NCBI GenBank assembly: GCA_937974555.1
Contig: CALJKR010000051.1
Span: 23,378 to 87,377 of the forward strand
Length of the DNA: 64,000 nucleotides
Source of the DNA: an uncultured Flavobacteriales bacterium
Lineage (GTDB): Bacteria > Bacteroidota > Bacteroidia > Flavobacteriales_D > Sanyastnellaceae
Direction: 5' to 3'
Below are positions 16,867 through 25,411 of this stretch, one piece after another. A model generated the notes under the pieces. It did no database searches. It had not been told where the DNA came from and saw nothing but the letters and a program-made list of their open reading frames with translations. The translations under genes and the position numbers were made by a program. Positions within the stretch are counted from its first letter, which is position 1. Each line of letters opens with the position of its first letter.

Positions 16867-17415
16867 TTAATTCAAGGCGGCTTGTTGGTCGCCTTGTTTC
16901 ATTTTTAAGTACTCCTTACTCAAAGCGGCCATCAAAGCTGAAAAACTATCCATCGCGGCCTGGGTCTCTTCCGATATCTTCTCTCTTCTTAAACGCAATA
17001 CCAAAAGGCCATACAAGGCCTGTAAACACAACTCTACTTCATTGGTTCCAATTCCTTTGGCCCTACTGGCGTATTCGTCCATGTTGGGCTTGGCTATTTG
17101 ATACAATGACAAATAATCTGGATCCTTGGATACCTTCAATAACGATTGATGCAAATAGGTCAACTCGGTCATGATTTCATCCAACTCCGACAAATGACCG
17201 CGTTGCTCCAATCGCTCCGTTTTCATGTCTCGAACCATGTTCTGAAACCATTTCTTCTCTGCCTCTCCCTCTTCCGGACTCTGAGAATAGGTGGCAATAA
17301 ATCCATCCAAAGCGTCTACATCAAAATGTACTGCCCGTAACAAATCCTCCATTTGCCACATAAATAGCAAATACTCTGCTGCCCCACTCCAATATTTCTG
17401 TTGCGCTAAGGTCAT
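16867..17415 (-). CDS. DUF4924 family protein
   Basis: 182 residues, cytoplasmic and mostly helical. YWSGAAEYLLFMWQMEDLLRA near the N-terminus and the YQIAKPNMDEYASRAKG stretch followed by ALYGLLVLRLRRE are the conserved DUF4924 blocks. The function of the family is unknown. The start at 17415 (MTLAQQKY) is preferred over 17439 because it lies 1 nt after the stop of the OmpH-like gene and matches the start of the conserved region. It is the last gene of an operon running from the 77-residue protein through OmpH. Confidence 0.78.
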   Translation of the reverse strand: MTLAQQKYWSGAAEYLLFMWQMEDLLRAVHFDVDALDGFIATYSQSPEEGEAEKKWFQNMVRDMKTERLEQRGHLSELDEIMTELTYLHQSLLKVSKDPDYLSLYQIAKPNMDEYASRAKGIGTNEVELCLQALYGLLVLRLRREKISEETQAAMDSFSALMAALSKEYLKMKQGDQQAALN

Positions 17416-17416
17416 G

Positions 17417-18043
17417 TTATTTCTTTTTTTCAGCGGCATACTCCGCGTTCAATCCTGCCAACACTTCTGCTGTGACATTAAATGCCGGATTTCCATGCAA
17501 TACAATGGGTATCCCTTCTTGATAGTTTAAAACAAAATCTATCTTTTTCTTTTGGGCAAATCGCTCCAAATACTTCTCTACTCGTTTGTTCAATTCTTTC
17601 ATCATGGCTTCCTTCTTTACCGCGATGTCATTGGACATCTTGGCATCCAATTGCTGAATTTCTGATTCCAGCTGAGCCAAGCGCTCCTGCACTGTGCGCG
17701 CCTCATCGTCGGGCAATTGCTTGCTGTTGGCGTATTGTATCAACTCCTGCGCCTCTTTCTCTCGCTTGGTATATTCCTTTTGAAACTGGGCGTCTGCTCC
17801 TTTTAATGTGCTCTCCAATTGCGACTCTTTGTCTTTGATAAATTGATATTGGGAATTGATGCTGTCCCCATTGATGTATGCCACTACCGCTGACTTCACA
17901 TTGGCTGTGTCCACAAAGGCGCTGGCTACAGGGGTGCTATCCAATACTTCTTCCTCTTTGCTCTTGGATGTTTTCAAAAACAACACCACGATTAACGCAA
18001 ACTGAACGGCCATCACGCCAATGATCCAAATGTTCTTTTTCAT
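17417..18043 (-). CDS. OmpH/Skp-like periplasmic protein
   Basis: 208 residues. An N-terminal membrane anchor or uncleaved signal (IIGVMAVQFALIVVLFL) is followed by a short low-complexity linker, a strand (VVAYINGDSINSQYQFIKDK) and a long charged coiled coil (residues 75-165), then the closing segment KKIDFVLNYQEGIPIVLHG. This is the OmpH/Skp outline; Skp holds unfolded outer-membrane proteins in the periplasm. The anchored form with a basic tail (AAEKKK) differs from E. coli Skp. It overlaps the upstream 77-residue gene by 4 nt. Confidence 0.83.
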   Translation of the reverse strand: MKKNIWIIGVMAVQFALIVVLFLKTSKSKEEEVLDSTPVASAFVDTANVKSAVVAYINGDSINSQYQFIKDKESQLESTLKGADAQFQKEYTKREKEAQELIQYANSKQLPDDEARTVQERLAQLESEIQQLDAKMSNDIAVKKEAMMKELNKRVEKYLERFAQKKKIDFVLNYQEGIPIVLHGNPAFNVTAEVLAGLNAEYAAEKKK

Positions 18044-18273
18044 GTCTTGGGTAATAATTTTTTTAAGTCTTCATGCATCGCATGCATGCGCTCCATGATG
18101 TTGGGCTCTACTTCGCTGACCCATTGTTGTACCGCTTCTAATGGGTACAATTCCTTGTCAAACTTATAGGTCTGCCGGCACCGGCCTCCCTCAAACTCTA
18201 CCAAATACTTGCCATTATACTCATGTATAGCGATTCGCAAATGGGGATGTTGAATTTGGCCTATTAAACGCAT
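18040..18273 (-). CDS. Small conserved hypothetical protein
   Basis: 77 residues, no signal or membrane segment. The N-terminal half is beta-rich (HLRIAIHEYNGKYLVEFEGG) and the C-terminal half helical (EAVQQWVSEVEPNIMERMHA). I do not recognise a named family. It overlaps the OmpH-like gene by 4 nt and lies 17 nt after the MFS gene stop, so it is probably expressed with both. The codon use and coupling make it a credible gene despite its size. Confidence 0.65.
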   Translation of the reverse strand: MRLIGQIQHPHLRIAIHEYNGKYLVEFEGGRCRQTYKFDKELYPLEAVQQWVSEVEPNIMERMHAMHEDLKKLLPKT

Positions 18274-18290
18274 GGAGCGAAATTATAGGT

Positions 18291-19517
18291 TCACGATTGG
18301 GATTGCGCAGATAATTTTTTAATTCTTCTAACAATCCACAATGAAATAAGTGTAAATCCCACTGCTATATATCCCACCCAGTTGTAATGCTCCAAAGGGG
18401 CATATTCATTGGCTTGATGAATAATCGAACCGGCGATGATTGCGCTGCTACCCGACGCCAGACTCTGGGCAGCGCTATTTAAACTCATAAAACCCGCCCG
18501 CTGCTTGGGGTTGACAACTGCAGAAATGATGGTGTTTGCCGGTATCATTCTTCCAGAAATAAATGTAAAGAAGAACAAGGCAATGAACATCACCCAAACC
18601 AAATCCACCTTGGGCAAATGGGTGTTGACCAACATCGTGATACATGACAAAAAAGCAAAAAGGGTGAATATTCTAAATCTGCCAAATCGATCCACCGCCT
18701 TACCTATTGAAATTCCAGAAAGAACAGTTGCTGCACCTCCCGCGATATAGATGTACTTGATTTGACTTTGCTCCAACCCAACATTATTGATAAAGTAGGG
18801 GGTTAAAAAACTAATGACCGTGAATTGCCCCAAAACCAAAAGCACCGTAAACAACAATGCATTGCGCTGGACTTTGGATTGCAAAACACCCTGAACCGTG
18901 GCCATGGGATTAAACACCTCCTTCCGATTCAAATGAGCATTTATCGGTGGTATTATTTTCCAAGCCAAAGCCCCAATCACCATACTCATCGCACTGACCG
19001 TGTAAAAAGGAACATGCCAATTGTGGTCAAAAAAATCAACCAAGATCAATGCCATCGGAACGCCCAATACCGCGGCCAAAGAAAAGGCGAGCGTAACAAT
19101 GCCCATGGCTTTGCCCCGACGCTCCAATGGTATTAAATCCCCGACAATAGACATAACAAGCCCTCCCAATAAACCTCCGGTAAGCCCTGTCAATACGCGC
19201 GTTCCAATGAATAAGTAATAATTGAGATGAACATCTTGGGTGGTTGGAATGATGGCTGAGGACAATGTTCCCAACATAAATCCGGTGTACGCCCACAATA
19301 AGGCCTTGCGCCTATCCAGATTATCCAGATAAAATACACCCAAAAATGAAGAAAATCCAGCGGCTAAACCGTAAGAGGATACCAAAAGTCCGTATGCCCC
19401 AGGTCCGATTATCAATTCTTTTTTCAAGATGTCCCCCATGGGCATCATGATCATAAAATCAACGATGTTGGTGAATTGTATTGCTGCCAAAATCAGCAAT
19501 ATTCTTTTCTCATTCAT
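18291..19517 (-). CDS. MFS transporter
   Basis: 408 residues with twelve predicted helices. The loop after helix 2 (FYLDNLDRRKALLW) and the corresponding loop of the second half (GKAVDRFGRFR) are the MFS motif-A positions; VLTGLTGGLLGGLVMSIVGDLIPLERRGKAMG is the helix 4-5 region of drug:H+ antiporter-like MFS proteins. The substrate cannot be inferred. The start overlaps the end of the acyltransferase gene by 8 nt, so the two are coupled. Confidence 0.87.
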   Translation of the reverse strand: MNEKRILLILAAIQFTNIVDFMIMMPMGDILKKELIIGPGAYGLLVSSYGLAAGFSSFLGVFYLDNLDRRKALLWAYTGFMLGTLSSAIIPTTQDVHLNYYLFIGTRVLTGLTGGLLGGLVMSIVGDLIPLERRGKAMGIVTLAFSLAAVLGVPMALILVDFFDHNWHVPFYTVSAMSMVIGALAWKIIPPINAHLNRKEVFNPMATVQGVLQSKVQRNALLFTVLLVLGQFTVISFLTPYFINNVGLEQSQIKYIYIAGGAATVLSGISIGKAVDRFGRFRIFTLFAFLSCITMLVNTHLPKVDLVWVMFIALFFFTFISGRMIPANTIISAVVNPKQRAGFMSLNSAAQSLASGSSAIIAGSIIHQANEYAPLEHYNWVGYIAVGFTLISLWIVRRIKKLSAQSQS

Positions 19518-20760
19518 GCATCATCCCGGGTTGTAGTCTTTCCTTTATCTCCCTTTCTAACTCTCCCTTCCAAGGGGCGCGCATGTCCTCTATTTCGTAA
19601 TCCAAGGATTGTGTCATCCACTTGACAAACAAATTGGGAATGGATCGGGAATGGCGCAAAACATTTCCATAGTACACTGGCATCGCCCCCATGGCTGACT
19701 TGATTTCAACGGCGGTCCGCCCAAATACAATTTGCTTGACTTTACGCTGAATTCCCAATTCAACAAAATCATATAACATCCGTGAATACAAATAAATCTG
19801 CCTGTTCACGGCATAATCGATTCCCACCAAATGGGCCTCCATTTCATCATCTACTATGGCAACAGAAAATCCCACCAATTGTGTATTCCAGAAATAAGCT
19901 CGAAATAACATGGATTCTCCCAGTTGGGCTTTCATATTGCACAACGCGGCCGCAGTAAGGGGCTGCCAACGGTTTTGAGCCTGAAGGTATACCTGCTCAT
20001 ACAAGGGATACCACTGAGATTTAAAGTCGTTCATCTCGTCCAAGGACCAAAATGCAGTAGTTACTTGCTCTGATTTTTTATAGGCTGTTACGGCTTTGGA
20101 TCTGAATTTTGAAATCAATCCCTGCGTATAATCTTCAAAAGATTTCCATTGCGGAAGCAATGGCAAAACCATAATGGGATCGGCGGCGACCGATCCAAAA
20201 CCACATTTTTTTAACTCCTTAACCAGATCCTGTTGGTAGCAAGTAAAGTCTTTGATTAGGCAAATTCCAACCCGTTCTCCTTGTGTCTTGAAATGGCCAA
20301 CTGCCTCGTCCATGGCTTGACACAAAAGATCCGATTTTATGGCTGACGAAAGATTCTTTTGAAAAGAAAATCCATGCGGCCCAGAAACAAAAGGATTTCC
20401 GCAAAGCAAAACGCGCTGCACCTGAGAAGCCACGCTCCACTTTTGAGCCAACCACTTGGCCCAACTGCCGCGTTCCTCCCCTCCTCGCCAATCTTCGGTG
20501 TAAAATTCTGACAAGAAAAATAAAGCCACTCCAGCCGGCTGCTCATTGTACTTAAACAAAACCAATGTGCAGTGATATTCCGATTGAAGGGATTGAATGT
20601 ATTCCTTTTGAAGGAAAATGGAGTCTAAAAAAGTATGATAAGCAACTGGAATGTTATTCCAATCGTTCACCCACGCCAATTCGGCTTTGGTCTTGCCGCA
20701 CCAAAAATCCGACCATGAACATCCCTTTTTCTCCTCTTTAGATTGTACGGCAAACATCAT
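19510..20760 (-). CDS. GNAT/FemAB-like acyltransferase (peptidogalycan-recognition type)
   Basis: 416 residues without signal peptide. The middle has LISKFRSKAVTAYKKSEQV, and the C-terminal half has a GNAT-like core (FRAYFWNTQLVGFSVAIVDDEMEAHLVGIDYA, then YSRMLYDFVELGIQRKVKQIVFGRTAVEIKSAMGA). This arrangement of two related acyltransferase halves is seen in FemAB and in the family often called peptidogalycan biosynthesis proteins. The substrate is unknown. The start is one of two adjacent ATGs (20760 or 20757). It is coupled to the MFS gene, which may export or import the product. Confidence 0.7.
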   Translation of the reverse strand: MMFAVQSKEEKKGCSWSDFWCGKTKAELAWVNDWNNIPVAYHTFLDSIFLQKEYIQSLQSEYHCTLVLFKYNEQPAGVALFFLSEFYTEDWRGGEERGSWAKWLAQKWSVASQVQRVLLCGNPFVSGPHGFSFQKNLSSAIKSDLLCQAMDEAVGHFKTQGERVGICLIKDFTCYQQDLVKELKKCGFGSVAADPIMVLPLLPQWKSFEDYTQGLISKFRSKAVTAYKKSEQVTTAFWSLDEMNDFKSQWYPLYEQVYLQAQNRWQPLTAAALCNMKAQLGESMLFRAYFWNTQLVGFSVAIVDDEMEAHLVGIDYAVNRQIYLYSRMLYDFVELGIQRKVKQIVFGRTAVEIKSAMGAMPVYYGNVLRHSRSIPNLFVKWMTQSLDYEIEDMRAPWKGELEREIKERLQPGMMHE

Positions 20761-20761
20761 T

Positions 20762-20790
20762 TTGACAAAGCTAATAACTGAATACCTTTG
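20762..20790. promoter_or_regulatory. Back-to-back divergent promoters
   Basis: Plus strand: TTG (20762-20764), 18-nt spacer, TACCTTTG (20783-20790), serving the gene at 20814. Minus strand: TAGCTTTG (20766-20773) ending 5 nt before the ATG at 20760. The two promoters overlap, so polymerase binding at one should exclude the other. Confidence 0.6.
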
Positions 20791-20813
20791 AGATCGAAAA
20801 AATAAAGTTAACC

Positions 20814-21533
20814 ATGCTAGAAATTCCGATTTGGATCACGATTGTCTCAGTTGTCACTGTCCTGCTTTGTATTGTTCTGCTTATCCCCATGATCCAGAAA
20901 AGTGTCGAGAACCGAACCCAAAACAAAGCACATATTGCGGTTTTGATGTGGGTGCTTTGGGCACTTTTTCAAAGTGTATTGAGTCTCAACCGTTGGTATA
21001 TGGATCGGACAGCCGGATGGTTTCATTTTGTTTTTCCTTGGTTTTTTGCCGCAGCCTTTGGTTGCGTATTGTACTTCACCCCGCGCGGAAAGCGCTGGAT
21101 TAACAGTTTAAATAACGATTACCATTGGCTGGTACAATCCGCGCGACTTCCGCTGGGTATCGCATTAACAGCCTTGTTTGCGGCGAAACAAATGCCCCAA
21201 TGGACCTCCCTTTTTCCTTTTCATTTGGAAATCATCTTGGGGGTTGTGGGGTTGATTCTTTTTGCCCTAAAAAACAAAATGAGCCCAAGGGCCCATCTTG
21301 CATTTCACGTTATTTTTATTGTGATCACTGCGATTGCAGTGGTTCATGGATACGGTGCCATTCCTTTTGCGCATCAATCTTGGAGTTATACCAACCCCAA
21401 TTTTGCGTTTCAGCACTTCCCATCTTCCTTGTTTCCTGCAGTGGTATACCCCCTATTGGTGTTTATCCACGTTCAAGGTATTTTTTCTATCGTAAAAAAT
21501 TCCACCCAACACCAACAAGATCATCAAGGCTGA
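20814..21533 (+). CDS. Hypothetical integral membrane protein
   Basis: 239 residues with about seven hydrophobic helices joined by short loops, and a polar C-terminus (QHQQDHQG). Conserved-looking features are NRWYMDRTAGWFHFVFPW between helices 2 and 3 and PRAHLAFH before helix 6. I do not recognise the family. It has a strong promoter of its own. Its last 81 nt overlap the convergent YfhO gene end. Confidence 0.65.
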   Translation: MLEIPIWITIVSVVTVLLCIVLLIPMIQKSVENRTQNKAHIAVLMWVLWALFQSVLSLNRWYMDRTAGWFHFVFPWFFAAAFGCVLYFTPRGKRWINSLNNDYHWLVQSARLPLGIALTALFAAKQMPQWTSLFPFHLEIILGVVGLILFALKNKMSPRAHLAFHVIFIVITAIAVVHGYGAIPFAHQSWSYTNPNFAFQHFPSSLFPAVVYPLLVFIHVQGIFSIVKNSTQHQQDHQG

Positions 21534-24146
21534 ACCGGTCCAAGAAATTTGATTTCCGGTTTTCCAAACCGCAGGTTCAAATGTCCATTCCACCTGATGA
21601 ACGCCCGCAGGTACCGTTATCCCGCGCAAGACAAAGTTGACCTGTGCATATTCTACCTCCTGTCCATCGATGGTGCATTTCCAACCTTTGGGGTAATATA
21701 TTTCTGAAAAAACAACCGCACCGCCTCGGGCAGATTTTACCTCGTAACCAATAGCATTGGGTTCATATGATTTCATGATTACACTGGCCGTTGTATCCTC
21801 GCCTTGACTCTTGAACAATCCAGAAAACGCTTCATTGACAACCGCCTTTTTTCGGGTATCCAAAGTTTGCAGTGCCAATATTTCGTCATCTGCTGATTTC
21901 ACCGTTTTCACTTCCTCAACAAACCAAGCTGCCCCGCACGCATCGGGATTTTCAATCGGCGGATTCTCTGGATTATAGGTTACGTATCGGGTATTCAACA
22001 TGTTTAATACCGGTGTACCCTTGAATGCATTCTGCATTTTTCCACCGCGCAAGGAATCTACCATCTCTTCCATTTCTGGTTGAATACAAAACTCAATGAG
22101 CTCTTGGTAGCGCTTCAATTTGGCGCCATGGTATCCGCCAATGGATTTGTGCAAATAACTCACATCGGCATTGCTAAAAGGATTTTGTAAAGTCAAAACC
22201 CGATAGTGACTGGATAAATTCAAAGCCGCAAATCCTGCGATTTGACTTTTCAATTCTCCAGGAACTGATTTTCTCCAATCGGGATGATCATCCATTTTGG
22301 CTCTGATTTCAGCTTTTTTAGATGCAAAATCTTTCACCTTTTTTGATTCTTGATCCAAGATCATGAGATCCGTTTGAGCTGGTTTTATGGGGGTTAAGAG
22401 CTCTGTTGCTTTGGCATATCGCATGTAGCGACCTTTGTCTTTGTCACTGTTTAAATAACGTCGACAAACCGACCATTGATCACCAAAAATGATCAAGGCC
22501 AAAATCACCAACACAGGCCATTTGGCTTTTTCAAACTTGATGGCGGCAAAAAGTGTCCCCAATAAAAGAACCAATACCATCAAAGCCCGCTGAGCATCTG
22601 ATGCAAACATGGCCTTACGCGCATCCACTACCTCAGCAGCTACACGCTCCACCATTCCTGCCTCTTGCGGTGTTATCTGTTGCGCATTTTTGATGACTTG
22701 GAACTGAACCAACCGCTGGGTAATGGTTTCTGTGAGATTGTTCCCTTCAAAATTTCCTACCAATGTGGGTTGTGATAAGAAGATCAATACAAACAAAACC
22801 AAAGCTCCAGATATAATCATCCAATTCTTTTTGGACGATTCCCAAACCCATTGTCCTGAAAACCAAAATTCCAACATCAACCCCGCCAAAGCAGCCCAAA
22901 CGATAGGCAGCAACATCAAGATCATTTTGGAATCTCTGAATTTCTTGAACATCGGAAAATGATGTATGAAAAAATCATTCAAAGGGGTCATTTCATTCAC
23001 CGACAATCCCAAGGCAAGCACCGAAATCAACACCACTGGCCAGCGCAAAACATCCTTCACAAAAAACAAAGCAAAAAGAGACAAAACCAAGGTCACCCAA
23101 CCAAAATAAAAAGCTCCTCCACTGCTGCTTTGTCCTCCCCAGTATGGATCCATCATCTCCACCATGGGTTTTAGATCCCGACTCACTCCCTTCACTGCAT
23201 CGGGAGCATTCATCTTAAAATATCCATTGGAACCCCCATTGGCATTGGGAAAAAGAATACTCCAACGCTCGCCTTTGTTGTAATTGTAATCCAAAATATA
23301 ATCTTCAGATAGACCTTGCTGATCTTGCTGATTTTTTTGCTCTTTTGCTGAAGTTACGGTCAAATCACTTTTTCCTCTTGTAGTGAATTGACTATACTCG
23401 TAGGTGCTGAGTAGGTTGCTGGCATTGGGCAAAATGGCAATCGCCGTTGAAACAACGGCCAACCCAAAAGAAAACATCGCTGTTTTAAATTGCTTTTGAA
23501 TCCACATCCATCCCCATTCAAATAAAAATACAACCGCCATCAAAATACCGGCGTAGTAAGTCATCTGAAGGTGATTAGAGGTTATTTGACAACCCAAGAA
23601 AAAGGCAAAAGCAGCCCAACCTAAAATGGATTTGCTACGCATGGCGTAGACCAAAGCTCCCAGCATGGGCGCAATAAAACCAATGGCCACCACCTTGGCA
23701 GTATGTCCTGCACCCAAGTACAAAATATTGATGGTTGACAAGCCAATGGCCAAGCCCAATAACATGGACAACCAAGGTCTCACCCGCAAAAACAATCCCA
23801 TTAAATAACCGCCCATTAACACGGTAAATAAAATGCCTATAGGTCCTGGCAGTCCCAATCGAAATGCGACGATACAATACTTGAAAACGTTGGCTGGATG
23901 ATTCACTGAAACCTGATATGCCGGCATCCCACCAAACATCGCATCTGTCCACAAAGGCTCTTCTCCATCATGCAACATGCGGTAATCCGCAATCTCTTTG
24001 GACATGCCCTTCCAATTGTCGATATCCCCTTGGCGAAGGGCAAAGCCATCCATTACAGGAGAAAAATAAGCTGCCGATACCAATGCAAATAGTACAATCG
24101 CCAGTACATGGGGCAACGCCTTCATTAAAATATTCTTCATTGTCAT
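21453..24146 (-). CDS. YfhO family membrane protein
   Basis: 897 residues. About a dozen membrane helices fill the first 560 residues, with a long periplasmic-facing loop after helix 1 (FALRQGDIDNWKGMSKEIADYR, then EPLWTDAMFGGMPAYQVS), typical of YfhO/GT-C-type proteins. The C-terminal third is soluble and beta-rich, with VVFSEIYYPKGWKCTIDG, a YfhO signature, and ends with one helix. YfhO proteins modify cell-surface polymers with sugars in other phyla; no substrate is known here. The start overlaps the DUF4834 gene by 4 nt. Convergent overlap of 81 nt with the preceding gene. Confidence 0.87.
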   Translation of the reverse strand: MTMKNILMKALPHVLAIVLFALVSAAYFSPVMDGFALRQGDIDNWKGMSKEIADYRMLHDGEEPLWTDAMFGGMPAYQVSVNHPANVFKYCIVAFRLGLPGPIGILFTVLMGGYLMGLFLRVRPWLSMLLGLAIGLSTINILYLGAGHTAKVVAIGFIAPMLGALVYAMRSKSILGWAAFAFFLGCQITSNHLQMTYYAGILMAVVFLFEWGWMWIQKQFKTAMFSFGLAVVSTAIAILPNASNLLSTYEYSQFTTRGKSDLTVTSAKEQKNQQDQQGLSEDYILDYNYNKGERWSILFPNANGGSNGYFKMNAPDAVKGVSRDLKPMVEMMDPYWGGQSSSGGAFYFGWVTLVLSLFALFFVKDVLRWPVVLISVLALGLSVNEMTPLNDFFIHHFPMFKKFRDSKMILMLLPIVWAALAGLMLEFWFSGQWVWESSKKNWMIISGALVLFVLIFLSQPTLVGNFEGNNLTETITQRLVQFQVIKNAQQITPQEAGMVERVAAEVVDARKAMFASDAQRALMVLVLLLGTLFAAIKFEKAKWPVLVILALIIFGDQWSVCRRYLNSDKDKGRYMRYAKATELLTPIKPAQTDLMILDQESKKVKDFASKKAEIRAKMDDHPDWRKSVPGELKSQIAGFAALNLSSHYRVLTLQNPFSNADVSYLHKSIGGYHGAKLKRYQELIEFCIQPEMEEMVDSLRGGKMQNAFKGTPVLNMLNTRYVTYNPENPPIENPDACGAAWFVEEVKTVKSADDEILALQTLDTRKKAVVNEAFSGLFKSQGEDTTASVIMKSYEPNAIGYEVKSARGGAVVFSEIYYPKGWKCTIDGQEVEYAQVNFVLRGITVPAGVHQVEWTFEPAVWKTGNQISWTGSALMILLVLGGIFYDRKNTLNVDKHQ

Positions 24147-24415
24147 TCGTCTTTGATTTCAATATAATCCACATATTCACCCACCGGCTCCTTGGTTTTG
24201 GTTTCCGATTTGTGTTGATGCGCTTGTTGTCTTTGTTGTTGCTGAAACTGTCTTTGAACTTCTTCCTGCGTTTTATTCATGGCATACTGAACGCTCAATC
24301 GAGCTATAAAACGAAGCAAATAAGAGATTAAAATAATCCACAAAATGGTGCGAATAACCCCTCCTAAAGTGGCGACTGCCACGGTAGACTCAACGGGTTC
24401 TAGAGCAAAAGCCAT
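24143..24415 (-). CDS. DUF4834 family small membrane protein
   Basis: 90 residues: one membrane helix (about 18-40, GVIRTILWIILISYLLRFIARL) followed by a Gln-rich cytoplasmic tail with many charged residues and YVDYIEIKDE at the end, the DUF4834 layout. Function unknown. Its start codon touches the stop of gldA and its stop overlaps the YfhO start by 4 nt, so gldA, this gene and YfhO form one operon, an order I know from other Bacteroidota. Confidence 0.75.
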   Translation of the reverse strand: MAFALEPVESTVAVATLGGVIRTILWIILISYLLRFIARLSVQYAMNKTQEEVQRQFQQQQRQQAHQHKSETKTKEPVGEYVDYIEIKDE

Positions 24416-25323
24416 TACTTCTTGTTGGTTAAATCCTTGAAAATATCTTCTAGTCTTTGCTCCTTCACGGACATAGCCAAAAGCAAATAGCCTGATTTAC
24501 TCAATTTATCGGAAACATCCCTGCGCAAATCCTTGTCTGTCCTTGTTACCAATTCCCATTGTTTTGGGCCCACGCTTCGCACTTCCTCTACACCATCAAT
24601 CGATTTCCAAAAACCAGCCGACACCTCATCGCCAATTTCAATATGCAAGACAGTAGAGGAACCAAATTTTTTCAAATCTTGTGTGGATTGATCGGCAATT
24701 AATTTTCCTTTATTGATAATGATGGCCCGGGAACAAATGGCCTCCACTTCTTGCATGATGTGGGTAGAAAACATCACCGTTTTCTCTTTGCCCATGTCTT
24801 GAATCAAAGATCTAATCTCTATCAATTGATTGGGGTCCAAACCACTTGTCGGTTCATCCAAAATCAAAACCTGAGGATCATGAATGAGGGCTTGAGCCAA
24901 TCCTACACGCTGTCTATATCCCTTGGATAAAGTACCAATTTTTTTGTGCGCCTCTACCCCCAAACCCACTCGCTCAATCATGTTCTCTACACGACCGTGA
25001 ATATTGTCCATTTTGTAAATCCCCGCCATAAAAGCCAAGTATTCACGAACATACATTTCCAAATACAAAGGATTGTGCTCTGGAAGATATCCGATGATCC
25101 TTCTGGAGTCCATACTCTTTGTCGCCACGTCAAATCCGTTGACTTCCACTTTTCCGGATGTTGAGGGAATGAAAGAAGTAATAATCTTCATCATGGTGCT
25201 CTTTCCTGCACCATTGGGACCCAAAAATCCCACAATCTGGCCCTTTGGAATTTCAAATGAGACATTGTCCAATGCCCATTGAGATCCATACTGCTTGCTT
25301 ACATTCTTTACAATAATCGACAT
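24415..25323 (-). CDS. gldA: Gliding-motility-type ABC transporter ATP-binding protein
   Basis: 302 residues. Walker A GPNGAGKST, signature LSKGYRQRVGLAQAL, Walker B VLILDEPTSGLDP and the switch His in STHIMQEVE are all present. The C-terminal 80 residues, with SKSGYLLLAMSVKEQRLEDIFKDL, match GldA rather than generic ABC ATPases. In Flavobacterium GldA works with GldF and GldG and is needed for gliding; those two are not in this window. It has a good promoter 17 nt upstream. Confidence 0.88.
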   Translation of the reverse strand: MSIIVKNVSKQYGSQWALDNVSFEIPKGQIVGFLGPNGAGKSTMMKIITSFIPSTSGKVEVNGFDVATKSMDSRRIIGYLPEHNPLYLEMYVREYLAFMAGIYKMDNIHGRVENMIERVGLGVEAHKKIGTLSKGYRQRVGLAQALIHDPQVLILDEPTSGLDPNQLIEIRSLIQDMGKEKTVMFSTHIMQEVEAICSRAIIINKGKLIADQSTQDLKKFGSSTVLHIEIGDEVSAGFWKSIDGVEEVRSVGPKQWELVTRTDKDLRRDVSDKLSKSGYLLLAMSVKEQRLEDIFKDLTNKK

Positions 25324-25340
25324 AGTAATTGCTCTACCAA

Positions 25341-25370
25341 CAAAGGTAAACGATGACGAGTGTTAGACAA
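25341..25370 (-). promoter_or_regulatory. Promoter of gldA operon
   Basis: On the minus strand, TTG (25368-25370), a 19-nt spacer and TACCTTTG (25341-25348, perfect TAnnTTTG) lie 17 nt before the gldA ATG. Confidence 0.65.
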
Positions 25371-25411
25371 AAGAATTCACCGCATTTGATTAATTTGAGT
25401 AAATTCGGTGA

